DNA from: Nitrospirota bacterium
Lineage (GTDB): Bacteria; Nitrospirota; Thermodesulfovibrionia; Thermodesulfovibrionales; UBA6898
Length of the DNA: 43,441 nucleotides
NCBI GenBank assembly: GCA_021814475.1
Contig: JAKAIE010000017.1
Location: forward strand, 1-43,441
Reading direction: 5' to 3'
The position numbers and the translations under genes are program-made. This document shows, in pieces, positions 8,919 through 17,115 of this stretch (position 1 is its first letter; the number at the start of each line of letters is the position of its first letter). The notes below the pieces were generated by a model, which had not been told where the DNA came from, did not search any database, and was given only the letters and a program-made list of their open reading frames with translations.

Positions 8919-8991
8919 ACATGACCCTGCGATCCCGGATGCTGGGGCATTTCGAGCATGCTGGGTGAAATAACCACTGCCGTGCCGCCTA

Positions 8992-9014
8992 AAACACCCG
9001 CCGGGAAGGTGTTT
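8992..9014. other. Perfect 7-bp inverted repeat in the der / HD-GYP intergenic region
   Basis: AAACACC and GGTGTTT flank a nine-base loop between the divergent der and HD-GYP genes, about 20 bp before the candidate -35 box of the latter. About 40 bp upstream, ATGCTGGG occurs twice in direct orientation, once inside the palindrome AGCATGCT. No T-run follows on either strand, so this is not a terminator. An operator for a dimeric regulator or a 5' leader hairpin would fit. Confidence 0.35.
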
Positions 9015-9032
9015 ACCGCCCTGGCTGTTCGG

Positions 9033-9061
9033 TTAATGCAGGCATAATAATTGCTTATAAT
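9033..9061 (+). promoter_or_regulatory. Candidate promoter of the heme-sensor HD-GYP gene
   Basis: A perfect TATAAT has a weak TTAATG 17 bp upstream. It lies only four bases before the ATG, so the message would be leaderless, or the -10 match may be fortuitous in an AT-rich stretch. Confidence 0.35.
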
Positions 9062-9065
9062 TATT

Positions 9066-11078
9066 ATGGATAATACCGTGATAATCAGGACCAAACTTAT
9101 TACCATAATTGCACTGACGATCCTGTTGACGGTCGGCGCAACCACGATCGCCCTGATCAAGATCCAGCATGCAAAGATGATCCAGTCAAAGCTTGAGGAT
9201 ACCGAGTTCCTCTGCGATCTGATCGAAAAAACCACAGAGAGCGCCATGAAAAAGGGCAATACCGCCGAGGTACAGCAGATACTTGAAAATATCGGCAGGA
9301 ACAGGGAGATTCCGAACCTCCGGATTCTCTCACCCGACGGGACGATCCTGAAGTCGACGAACAAGGCAGAGATCGGAGGCAGGTCAGCCGAGTACATCAA
9401 GTCCTCATCCAAAGAGAATTTTCAGAAGCCCACACTCAGCACCGCCACGACCATCAACTACTTCCATGAAATCCCGAACCGCGCGGAATGCTATGGCTGC
9501 CACGACAGGTCCAATCCGGTCATCGGCGTCATCCACCTGAAATACGATATCTCACGCAACGTGGCGTCGTTTCTGTCGATCAAAAGGTTGCTGATAGGGT
9601 CGAACATCGTTGTCGTCGCACTCGTATCGATCATCCTGTCTGTGCTGTTTTCGCGTCTCATCATGACACCGCTCAGGAACCTTCTCCATGCGATGCACGC
9701 AGTGGAAAACGGGGACTGGCAGGCCTCAGTCGCCGTCTCCGGCAACGATGAACTCGGGGTCATAGGCAGGTCCTTCAACACCATGGTCCTGGAGATCAAC
9801 AAGCTGTATCACAAGAACGTCTCGAAGGAGCGTGAACTCTCCAAGATAAGGGGAGAGCTCGAACATAAGTCCAGGGTCGAAGATCTCAATGCCCAGCTGG
9901 AGTTCAAGATCAAGGAACTGGAGACCGCAAACAAGGCGATAACATCCTTATCGAAAGAGGTCAAAAACAAGAATATCAAGCTCGAAATGGCCGTCGAGCG
10001 GCTGAAAAACATAAACGAGATAGGCCGCATCCTCTCGTCCATCATCGAGACCGAGGAGCTGATAAAGATTATTATCCAGACTACCGCGGACCTCGTCAGG
10101 GCGGAAAGGGTGACCATGCACCTCAAGGACGACGGGAAGCCCGAGCTTATACTGCAGTATGAACGGGGCCTCGGCATACATCATCTGAGCAATTTTTCGA
10201 TAGGAATCAGCGCCGATTACGCCGAACTGTTCTCTCAGGGGAGACCGGTGATCAGACCGTCCGGGGGAGATTCAAACGGCCCGGATTCCGGCCCCGGAGG
10301 GTCCCGGGTCGCTGTCCCGCTGAGGATGAAGGGACAGGTCATCGGGGCGATGATGATCGAAAACCACTCCGGGGACGACATCTTTACGGAAGATGAAATG
10401 GAACTGCTGACTACCCTCTCGAACCAGGCGATGGTCGCGCTCGAAAATGCATGGCTCTACGAGAGTGTCAAGAGCAATTACTTCTCGACGATCCAGTCCC
10501 TGGTGAACGCCCTCGAGGCAAACGACCGGTTTACACGGGGCCATTCCGAGCGGGTGAGACTTCTTTCGGTGGAACTCGGAAGGTTCATCGGCCTCGATTT
10601 CAAGGAACTGGAGCTCCTGGAGCATGCCTCGATCCTCCACGACATCGGAAAAATCGGGATCGACAACTTCATCCTCCAGAAAAACGGCAGGCTGTCGAAC
10701 AAGGAGTACGGCATCATCAAGACGCATCCACTGATCGGAGACCAGATTCTCGGCCCCATCGGTACGCTGGAGGGCGTCAGAAAGACGATCATCCAGCATC
10801 ATGAGCGGTACGACGGGACCGGCTATCCCTACGGCCTCCGGGGAGATGAAATATCGCTGAAATCCAAGATCCTCTCTGTCGTCGATACCTTCGATGCCAT
10901 GATGAGCGACAGGCCTTACCGCAAGGCCCTCTCATTGTATGAGGTCAAAACCGAACTCAGGGCCAATGCGGGAACTCAATTCGATCCTTATGTGGTCAAG
11001 TCCTTTGTAGACCTCCTCACCTCAGATGAGGAAAGGATCATGTCGCTCACCGGGTACCAGAGCCTGACCCCGTCGTAG
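9066..11078 (+). CDS. Heme-c periplasmic sensor - HAMP - GAF - HD-GYP protein, 670 aa
   Basis: This membrane signalling protein probably hydrolyses cyclic di-GMP in response to a periplasmic cue. An N-terminal helix (about 8-30) is followed by a periplasmic domain (about 31-172) containing CYGCH, a CxxCH c-type heme attachment site at C142, C145 and H146. A second helix (about 175-197), a HAMP domain (about 197-250), a coiled coil, a GAF domain (about 315-460) and an HD-GYP domain (about 475-650) follow. The HD-GYP signatures are intact: HDIGK at H525-D526, IIQHHERYDGTGYP with GYP at 586-588, and SVVDTFDAMMSDRPYR. A TTG 15 bases upstream would also give an open frame, but the ATG places the first helix normally. 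It is transcribed away from der, and the K+ channel follows. Confidence 0.93.
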   Translation: MDNTVIIRTKLITIIALTILLTVGATTIALIKIQHAKMIQSKLEDTEFLCDLIEKTTESAMKKGNTAEVQQILENIGRNREIPNLRILSPDGTILKSTNKAEIGGRSAEYIKSSSKENFQKPTLSTATTINYFHEIPNRAECYGCHDRSNPVIGVIHLKYDISRNVASFLSIKRLLIGSNIVVVALVSIILSVLFSRLIMTPLRNLLHAMHAVENGDWQASVAVSGNDELGVIGRSFNTMVLEINKLYHKNVSKERELSKIRGELEHKSRVEDLNAQLEFKIKELETANKAITSLSKEVKNKNIKLEMAVERLKNINEIGRILSSIIETEELIKIIIQTTADLVRAERVTMHLKDDGKPELILQYERGLGIHHLSNFSIGISADYAELFSQGRPVIRPSGGDSNGPDSGPGGSRVAVPLRMKGQVIGAMMIENHSGDDIFTEDEMELLTTLSNQAMVALENAWLYESVKSNYFSTIQSLVNALEANDRFTRGHSERVRLLSVELGRFIGLDFKELELLEHASILHDIGKIGIDNFILQKNGRLSNKEYGIIKTHPLIGDQILGPIGTLEGVRKTIIQHHERYDGTGYPYGLRGDEISLKSKILSVVDTFDAMMSDRPYRKALSLYEVKTELRANAGTQFDPYVVKSFVDLLTSDEERIMSLTGYQSLTPS

Positions 11079-11090
11079 CGCGCCTCCCGG

Positions 11091-11123
11091 TTGTTGCGCA
11101 GGCGGCGGATGAGGTATCATTAT
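11091..11123 (+). promoter_or_regulatory. Weak promoter candidate for the K+ channel gene
   Basis: TTGTTG with TATCAT at 18 bp, or TTGCGC with CATTAT at 18 bp, lies in the 68-bp gap before the channel gene. No terminator is visible after the HD-GYP gene, so read-through is equally possible. Confidence 0.3.
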
Positions 11124-11146
11124 CCGGAAGCCATGCGGGACACTTC

Positions 11147-12157
11147 ATGAAACTCCAGCGCAGACTTATCGGCATTCTTTTCGCCCTTTCAGGCATACTG
11201 ATAGCCGGAGTAGCCGGCTACGTTGTCATAGAGGGATGGACGCTGCTCGAAGCCCTCTACATGACCGTCATCACCCTGTCGTCCGTGGGCTTCATGGAGG
11301 TCCGCCCTCTGTCTGACGCCGGCAGGGTATTCACGATAATCCTGATCCTCTGCGGGTCAGGCATTCTGATCTACGGCATATCCCTCGTCACCGCCTTTGT
11401 CGTCGAAGGCGAACTCACCGATGCCCTCAGGAGGAGGAAGATGGAAAAAAAGATCGCGGCGCTTCAGGCGCATTACATCGTCTGCGGAGTGGACCAGACG
11501 GGCCGCTATGTCATCGAGGAACTCGTCAAGACCAGGAAGGACTTCGTGGTCATCGAAAGGGACCCGGAAAAGGCGGTGCGCCTGATGCGCGAGAATATTC
11601 TCTGCATCGAAGGGGACGCCTCGCATGATGCCATACTCCTCAGGGCGGGGATCGAACGGGCGCGGGGCTTAGTCACCGCCCTCCACTCCGACGCAGAAAA
11701 TCTCTTTGTAGTGATCACGGCAAAAAGGCTGAACCCGGTCCTTCGCGTGATATCAAAGGCGGTCGAAGAGGAATCTGAACAGAAGATACGGATGGTCGGA
11801 GCAGACAGCGTCGTTATGCCAAGTTACATAGGAGGGCTCAGAATGGCCTCTGAAATGATACGGCCCTCCGTGGTCACCTTCCTCGATATGATGCTCAGGT
11901 CCAAAGACAAGACCATACGGATAGAGGAGATACGGATAGAGCCGGGCTCAACCTACGAGGGACTGACCTTGCAGGAAACCGGCGTTGCCGCACAAGAGGG
12001 CATCAGCGTGGTGGCGCTGATAGATCCACAGGACGGCTCCTATCTGTTCAACCCGCCGCACAGCACGAGGCTGTCAGCCGGTCATGTCCTTATCGTGATC
12101 GCCGGCGTCGACCTCCTCAGGAAGATCTCAGAGGAGAACAGGCAGAAGAAGGTCTGA
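11147..12157 (+). CDS. Two-TM potassium channel with RCK (TrkA-N/TrkA-C) domains
   Basis: This inner-membrane ion channel of the Ion_trans_2/MthK type has 336 aa. Helix one (about 8-29), the pore helix and filter (40-51), and helix two (61-87) precede a Rossmann RCK domain (about 110-235, HYIVCGVDQTGRYVIEEL) and a TrkA-C domain (about 245-328). The filter reads TLSSVGFME where canonical channels have TTVGYGD, so the second glycine is replaced by Met and the Asp by Glu. The conserved VRPLSDAGR after the filter shows that the pore is otherwise normal. Ion selectivity is therefore less certain than family membership. It ends 21 bp before the convergent pth gene. Confidence 0.92.
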   Translation: MKLQRRLIGILFALSGILIAGVAGYVVIEGWTLLEALYMTVITLSSVGFMEVRPLSDAGRVFTIILILCGSGILIYGISLVTAFVVEGELTDALRRRKMEKKIAALQAHYIVCGVDQTGRYVIEELVKTRKDFVVIERDPEKAVRLMRENILCIEGDASHDAILLRAGIERARGLVTALHSDAENLFVVITAKRLNPVLRVISKAVEEESEQKIRMVGADSVVMPSYIGGLRMASEMIRPSVVTFLDMMLRSKDKTIRIEEIRIEPGSTYEGLTLQETGVAAQEGISVVALIDPQDGSYLFNPPHSTRLSAGHVLIVIAGVDLLRKISEENRQKKV

Positions 12158-12178
12158 CAGGACAGCCCCGCCAGCCGC

Positions 12179-12730
12179 CTAATTGAATGTGTTCATCGCC
12201 TTGTCCGGCCCCTGCGTGATGATGCATTCCACCGCGTCGGCCGCATGAAAAATGGCCTCCCGTATGAGAGGCAGTTCCTCTTTTCTGAACCGTGAAAGTA
12301 CATAGTCTTCGGTCGGCACAAGGGGATTCCGACCGATCCCGACCTTGACCCTGATAAAGGTATTGCCCCCAAGATGCTGGATAATGGATTCAACCCCCCG
12401 GTGTCCTCCCGAAGAGCCTTTCTTTCTGATCTTAATCCTGCCGGCTTCGAGGTCGAGATCATCATGTATTACTATAAGATTTTCTTTTACTACAGTGTTT
12501 TTACTGATTATTTCCCGCACCGCGCTGCCGCTTCTGTTCATAAACGTCAGCGGCTCCAGGAAGATGAGACGCTCATCTCCCATGGAGCCGTTGCATATCC
12601 TGTACTCCGGCCGCTCCCGGAATTCCATTCCGAGCCGGTCGACGATCTCCTCGACCACCAGGAACCCGACATTATGCCGGGTCCAGGCATACTTTCTACC
12701 CGGGTTTCCGAGCCCGGCAACCAGCCACAA
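12179..12730 (-). CDS. pth: Peptidyl-tRNA hydrolase
   Basis: Pth releases peptides from prematurely dropped peptidyl-tRNAs in the cytoplasm. The N-terminus shows GLGNPGRKYAWTRHNVGF with catalytic H19. PLTFMNRSG and the VIHDDLDL segment with the supporting Asp, followed by GSSGGHRGVESI, complete the active site. The length of 183 aa is normal. It starts three bases after the rplY stop. The rplY-pth pairing is widespread in bacteria and confirms both calls. It is the last gene of the ftsK-to-pth run. Confidence 0.97.
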   Translation of the reverse strand: MWLVAGLGNPGRKYAWTRHNVGFLVVEEIVDRLGMEFRERPEYRICNGSMGDERLIFLEPLTFMNRSGSAVREIISKNTVVKENLIVIHDDLDLEAGRIKIRKKGSSGGHRGVESIIQHLGGNTFIRVKVGIGRNPLVPTEDYVLSRFRKEELPLIREAIFHAADAVECIITQGPDKAMNTFN

Positions 12731-12733
12731 AAA

Positions 12734-13393
12734 TTACTTCTCCTTCTTTGCTGCGCCTTCCTCTTCCTTCTTGCCCTTCTTCGCCACTTCAGGTTCGGCA
12801 ACGGTCTCGGCGGCCTCAGCGGTCGCCGCAGCCTCGGCAACAGGGGCAGTCACGGTAATGATGACCTCATGCGGATCGGTCATCAGTTTTATGCCCTCAC
12901 CGAGCTGAAGATCGCCGACATGCAGCGACTGGCCGAGCTCATACTTCGTGATATCAACCTCGATCTTTCCGGGTATCTTGTCCGGCAGACATTCGATCTC
13001 TATCTCCCTCAGGACGTGCTGCAGTATGCCGGCATCACGCTTGACGCCAATCGGCTCGCCGGCCGTAAGGACGTGTATCGTGATCCTGACCGGCTCGGTC
13101 AGTGAGACCTCGAAGAAGTCGGTATGCAGCAGTTCTCTCTTCAGGGGATCTACCTGAAAACTCTTCAGAAGCGCCAGTTTCCTGCCTCCGTCGGTAAAGT
13201 TGAGATCCACCATCACCTGCTCACCGGCAACGGTGTTGATCAGCTTCGCCAGTTCCTTCCTGTTGAGCTTAATGGACTCTGCCCTGCCTTCTCTATACAG
13301 AACCGCAGGGACCATGCCCGCCCTTCTCAGTGTCCTTGCCGCGCCCTTCCCTTGTTCTTCCCTCTTTTCAGCTGCCAGACTCACTCTTTCCAT
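12734..13393 (-). CDS. rplY: 50S ribosomal protein L25 (CTC/TL5 type)
   Basis: L25 binds 5S rRNA. This is the long CTC/TL5 form: an L25 domain (about 5-95, starting AAEKREEQGKGAARTLRRAGMVPAVLY) and a beta-rich C-terminal TL5 domain (about 100-190). It ends in a low-complexity Ala/Glu/Lys tail. The ATG has a perfect AGGAGG five bases upstream. The leader also holds a small hairpin (CGCCC, GGCA, GGGCG at 13416-13429) without a T-run, which could take part in ribosomal-protein-style feedback; that is only a suggestion. Confidence 0.95.
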   Translation of the reverse strand: MERVSLAAEKREEQGKGAARTLRRAGMVPAVLYREGRAESIKLNRKELAKLINTVAGEQVMVDLNFTDGGRKLALLKSFQVDPLKRELLHTDFFEVSLTEPVRITIHVLTAGEPIGVKRDAGILQHVLREIEIECLPDKIPGKIEVDITKYELGQSLHVGDLQLGEGIKLMTDPHEVIITVTAPVAEAAATAEAAETVAEPEVAKKGKKEEEGAAKKEK

Positions 13394-13441
13394 GGTGCCT
13401 CCTCTTTATTCGTCCCGCCCTGCCGGGCGCCGACTTGCAAT

Positions 13442-13471
13442 ACTATATCAATAAGCCAACGGCCTAGACAA
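13442..13471 (-). promoter_or_regulatory. Internal promoter ahead of rplY-pth
   Basis: TTGTCT and TATAGT lie 18 bp apart and overlap the end of prs, upstream of the rplY leader. Each box matches well enough to allow separate expression of rplY-pth inside the longer operon. Confidence 0.45.
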
Positions 13472-14408
13472 AAAGCGAACTGATCGATGACTCCTCATTG
13501 ATTCTCTTGACCGCCTCGCCAAGAAGGGAGGCGATACTCAACACACTAAGCTTGCTGCACATCTGTTTCTTGCTGTCCAGCGGAATCGTATTCGTAACAA
13601 TCATCTCCTCGATGACGGATTTGTTGATCCGCTCAACAGCGGCGCCCGAAAGAACCGCATGGGTACAGGCAGCAGAGACTCTCTTTGCGCCCTTTCCCTT
13701 CAGCGCCGCAGCGGCCTGGACCATCGTTCCCGCAGTATCGACCATGTCATCCAGGAGCAGAGTCTCCCGGCCGGACACATCGCCGATGACATTCATGATT
13801 TCGCACTCATTGGCCTTTTCACGGCGCTTGTCGATGATCGCGATCGAACACTTCAGGCGCTTCGCAAAGGAGCGGGCGCGCTCGACACCTCCGGCGTCCG
13901 GCGAAACGATGACCAGGTTGTCCAGATCATATTTGCTTTTTACATACTCTAGGAGGACCGGTGCGGCATAAAGATTATCCACAGGGATATTGAAAAAACC
14001 CTGGATCTGTCCCGCATGAAGATCGACCGTCAATATACGGTTCGTACCGACCGCCGTCACGAGATCAGCAACCATCTTCGCGGAGATCGGCACGCGCGGC
14101 TGGACCTTTCTGTCCTGCCTTGCGTAACCGTAATAAGGAATAACGGCAGTAATTCTGCCGGCCGAGGCCCGCTTGAGCGCGTCCACGATAAGGAGGAGTT
14201 CCATCAAGCTGTCATTGACAGGCATACACGTCGGCTGGATCACAAAGGCGTCAGACCCCCGCACATTTTCGTTCAGACGGACAGTGATCTCGCCGTCACT
14301 GAATCGCGCAACAGTCGCGTCCCCGAGATTTATACCCAGACACACGGCAACCTCGCGCGCCAGGTCCACATGGGACGTTCCCGTAAAAACCCTTAATTCC
14401 TTGGGCAT
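13464..14408 (-). CDS. prs: Ribose-phosphate pyrophosphokinase
   Basis: Prs makes PRPP from ribose 5-phosphate and ATP for nucleotide, His and Trp synthesis. The sequence has the family signatures: [26 protein letters not shown], the metal/ribose site [24 protein letters not shown] and the PRPP loop [13 protein letters not shown] start it at the ATG of [10 protein letters not shown], giving 314 aa, the usual length. The frame is open further upstream only because it runs through the tRNA-Gln gene, so that extension is not protein. No strong Shine-Dalgarno is seen. It follows ispE and tRNA-Gln on the same strand. Confidence 0.97.
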   Translation of the reverse strand: MPKELRVFTGTSHVDLAREVAVCLGINLGDATVARFSDGEITVRLNENVRGSDAFVIQPTCMPVNDSLMELLLIVDALKRASAGRITAVIPYYGYARQDRKVQPRVPISAKMVADLVTAVGTNRILTVDLHAGQIQGFFNIPVDNLYAAPVLLEYVKSKYDLDNLVIVSPDAGGVERARSFAKRLKCSIAIIDKRREKANECEIMNVIGDVSGRETLLLDDMVDTAGTMVQAAAALKGKGAKRVSAACTHAVLSGAAVERINKSVIEEMIVTNTIPLDSKKQMCSKLSVLSIASLLGEAVKRINEESSISSLFV

Positions 14409-14440
14409 AGTGATATCCGTAACTCCTCTCTCCTGTTGTA

Positions 14441-14515
14441 TGGCTGGGGCGGGAGGATTCGAACCTCCAAATGGGAGATCCAAAATCTCCTGACTTGCCG
14501 TTTGTCGACGCCCCA
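14441..14515 (-). tRNA. tRNA-Gln (anticodon UUG)
   Basis: This is a 75-nt cloverleaf on the minus strand. The acceptor stem is TGGGGCG paired with CGCCCCA, followed by discriminator G and an encoded CCA. The anticodon stem AGGAGA/TCTCC carries the loop TTTTGGA, giving anticodon TTG. The T arm contains GGTTCGAATCC. The U1:A72 pair is typical of glutamine tRNA. The gene lies 11 bp after the ispE stop and 32 bp before prs, so it is probably cut from their shared transcript. Confidence 0.97.
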
Positions 14516-14526
14516 ACAAACCATTT

Positions 14527-15363
14527 TCATTCCCGATCGACTATCGTATCAGTCAAATAGACTTCCCGACCATCGAATGCTTTCGACGCCCTTCGGGCCT
14601 CGTCCCGTGTCCTGAAGACACCAAAGACCACAGAACCGCTCCCGCTCATCAGGGAGAGCTCCGCCCCGCACTCACGCAGCCTCGATTTGATCTGCGCAAT
14701 CTCCGGGTGCTCCGGTATAACGACCTGTTCCAAATCGTTCACCGCCATCTGCCGGAGCGCGGGAAAATCACCCGCGTCAAGAGCTTGACAGAATAGTTTA
14801 ATATCGATGCTGTTTTTTGTCAATATTCGCAGGCGCCCATAGGCCCAGGGCGTGGAAACGGAGATCAGGGGCTTCACAAGCAGCAGGGGAAAAGAACGCA
14901 CCGAACGCAGCGGGGTCACCCGGTCACCCCTTCCCTCGACAAGCGCCATAGGAGACCCCATGAAAAAAGGGACATCAGACCCGATGCGCGCGCCAAGTTC
15001 CTGTAAGGTGCGATTGGAGAGCCCCAGGCCCCAAAGGCTATTCAGCCCTATCAGCGTGGCGGCCGCGTCGCTGCTGCCGCCGCCAAGCCCGGCCTGACTG
15101 GGGATATTCTTGACGAGAGTGATCCTGGCCCCGGAGGCACACCCGGTCACCTCTTTCAGCAGAAGGGCCGCCCGGAAGACCAGGTTGTCCCCTACAGGGA
15201 TATCCAGATCGGAGACCACGTCCAGACCGTCGGCTGCCTCGAACGAAAGCGTATCGAAAAGACCTATCCGCTGCATCGGGCTTACGATGTCATGGTAACC
15301 GTCGTCCCGCTTCCCCACAACCTTCAGGAACCAGTTGATCTTTGCAGCAGCTTCCAGGATCAT
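14527..15363 (-). CDS. ispE: 4-diphosphocytidyl-2-C-methyl-D-erythritol kinase
   Basis: IspE phosphorylates CDP-ME in the non-mevalonate isoprenoid pathway. The GHMP-kinase ATP loop [15 protein letters not shown] lies at about residues 88-102. The N-terminal [20 protein letters not shown] contains the substrate-binding Lys and the conserved DGYH. The C-terminal [13 protein letters not shown] is GHMP motif 3. The length of 278 aa is normal. The ATG overlaps the stop of the TPR gene (ATGA), and tRNA-Gln and prs follow. The ispE-prs neighbourhood is common in bacteria. Confidence 0.96.
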   Translation of the reverse strand: MILEAAAKINWFLKVVGKRDDGYHDIVSPMQRIGLFDTLSFEAADGLDVVSDLDIPVGDNLVFRAALLLKEVTGCASGARITLVKNIPSQAGLGGGSSDAAATLIGLNSLWGLGLSNRTLQELGARIGSDVPFFMGSPMALVEGRGDRVTPLRSVRSFPLLLVKPLISVSTPWAYGRLRILTKNSIDIKLFCQALDAGDFPALRQMAVNDLEQVVIPEHPEIAQIKSRLRECGAELSLMSGSGSVVFGVFRTRDEARRASKAFDGREVYLTDTIVDRE

Positions 15364-17066
15364 TGCCCGCGGGCTTTGAGTTCCTGCAACTTTTTTTCGA
15401 CCCTCTCCCTGAGCCCTTCTTCCTTCTCGGGATGTTCCAGCGAACGGCTCCAGTACTCGCGCGCCTTCGACTCATTGCGGACCGCATGATACGCGTCGCC
15501 CAGGTGTTCAAAAAGCAGCGGGTCGTCAGGCGTCAGGGTCAATGCCTTCTGAAGCTGCGTAATCGCCTGTTCAAAACTGCCCATCCGGTAGAGGACCCAA
15601 CCGTAACTGTCAATAATATAACCGTTGTCCGGCTTGACTTCGAGCGCGCGCTCTAGCAGGTCCTTCGCTTCCTGTATGTTGATATTCTTGTCCGCGAAAT
15701 AATAGCCCAGGTAGTTCAACGCATCGGCGTTCTTCGGATTGATCTTGATCGTCGTCCGCAGTGACGATATCATGTCGTCATAACGACCGGCCTTGTCATA
15801 GACCATGGCGAGATTGAAATAAAGCTCTTCCCTGTCCTTATCATCGCTGAAACGGGCGATCGCGTCCCTGAGCGTCTTTTCAGCCTTGTCAAATTCTTTC
15901 TGCCGGCTGTATGAGATCGCCAGTGATATATAGATCTCCGGTTTGTCCGGGTCGAAGCCGAGGATCTCCTCGAACATCCTGATCGCCTGATCCTCCTTCT
16001 TCTGCTTCGAATAGATGATGGCCAGGTGAAGGAATGCATTGATGTTTTTCGGCTCCCGGCCGATGATCCACCTGAACTCGGTCACCGCCTCGTCGAGACG
16101 GTCCATCTCTTCCAGGACAAGGGCCAGGTAATAGTGTATCGAGGTGTCATCCGGCCGCGAAGCCACCGCCATCCTGAATTCGTCCAGAGACTTCCCATAC
16201 TCCTTCGACTCGAAATACAGCATCCCAAGCCTCACATGCATATCGGTATTGTCCGGCTGCTGCCGGCTCAGGACAAGGAATTCGTTGATCGCGCTGCCAA
16301 TCTCCTTCTGCCGGACATAAAGCTGGGCAAGCCTTTCTCTCGCCTGCATATTCAGGGGGTTCATCTGCAGGACCTTCTCATAGTCTCCTATCGCTGCGGC
16401 ATACTTATCCTGCATCTCCGCAACCACGCCGAGTTTGAAATAAACGCTTTCGAGCGGCCTGAGGTCAAGCTCCCTCTGCAAATATTCCTCGGCCTTGGCG
16501 TAGTCCTTCCGGTCGATAGAAATCGATGCAAGGTAATCGAGAGCGACAAATTCTTCAGGATCCGCCTGCAGCACCTTCTGAAAGGCGTCGATCGCCTCAT
16601 CAGCCATCTCGTTGGAGTAATAGACCTTCCCGAGGAACATCCATACCTGGGAATCATCGCCGGCCAGCTTCCTGATCCTGCCGAGCAGATCAACCGTCTC
16701 CTTCACCCGCTTCCGGCTGTTATATATCTCGCTCAGAAGCATGAGCCCCTTGACATCCTCCGGGTGCTCCTTCACGACCGCTTCTGCGATCGACAGCGCC
16801 CCGTCAACGTCTCCTTTGCGAAACAGGAGATGACCAATCTGCAGCCTCAGGTATGCGGAACCGGGGTCGTATTCGAGCGCCTTTTTAAAAAACGTCAGGG
16901 TCATAGCGTAGTCCCCCGAAATGAAAGCCCCGTAACCCCGCATATAATAATAATCGGCCTCGAAGCTGTGTGGCTCGGGTACAGGGGCAGCGACCTCCCT
17001 GCGGGTAGCCGCACAGGACGTCAGAAGGAGCACGGCGATAATTGCAGACGACATCGTCAGACGCAT
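15360..17066 (-). CDS. TPR-repeat lipoprotein, 568 aa
   Basis: A short signal peptide ending LLLTSC (Cys at about residue 18) marks a lipoprotein, probably anchored in the envelope. The rest is an almost continuous array of about fourteen tetratricopeptide repeats, with the TPR pattern of small and large residues such as ALEYDPGSAYLRLQIGHLL and ALEVKPDNGYIIDSYGWVL. The final repeat ends in a charged tail. TPR arrays act as protein-binding scaffolds; no catalytic domain is seen. The position between lolA and ispE suggests an envelope-assembly role, but that is inference from neighbours. Confidence 0.9.
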   Translation of the reverse strand: MRLTMSSAIIAVLLLTSCAATRREVAAPVPEPHSFEADYYYMRGYGAFISGDYAMTLTFFKKALEYDPGSAYLRLQIGHLLFRKGDVDGALSIAEAVVKEHPEDVKGLMLLSEIYNSRKRVKETVDLLGRIRKLAGDDSQVWMFLGKVYYSNEMADEAIDAFQKVLQADPEEFVALDYLASISIDRKDYAKAEEYLQRELDLRPLESVYFKLGVVAEMQDKYAAAIGDYEKVLQMNPLNMQARERLAQLYVRQKEIGSAINEFLVLSRQQPDNTDMHVRLGMLYFESKEYGKSLDEFRMAVASRPDDTSIHYYLALVLEEMDRLDEAVTEFRWIIGREPKNINAFLHLAIIYSKQKKEDQAIRMFEEILGFDPDKPEIYISLAISYSRQKEFDKAEKTLRDAIARFSDDKDREELYFNLAMVYDKAGRYDDMISSLRTTIKINPKNADALNYLGYYFADKNINIQEAKDLLERALEVKPDNGYIIDSYGWVLYRMGSFEQAITQLQKALTLTPDDPLLFEHLGDAYHAVRNESKAREYWSRSLEHPEKEEGLRERVEKKLQELKARGQ

Positions 17067-17115
17067 CTTTTATTATGACACAAAGAACGGAGGGTGACAA
17101 ACGCACCGCACCGCA

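Noticed and set aside
8958-9047. 29-codon frame upstream of the HD-GYP gene
   Set aside because: There is no Shine-Dalgarno, it overlaps the repeats and hairpin, and has no recognisable pattern; a regulatory leader peptide cannot be ruled out but is not supported.
8935-9060. Cyclic-di-GMP riboswitch ahead of the HD-GYP gene
   Set aside because: The GEMM-type consensus and tetraloop receptor are not visible; only a simple hairpin is present.
13416-13429. Terminator between prs and rplY
   Set aside because: The stem is only five base pairs and no T-run follows, so transcription probably continues into rplY.
14409-14519. 37-codon N-terminal extension of Prs
   Set aside because: That stretch is the tRNA-Gln gene and spacer; the family start is the ATG at 14408.
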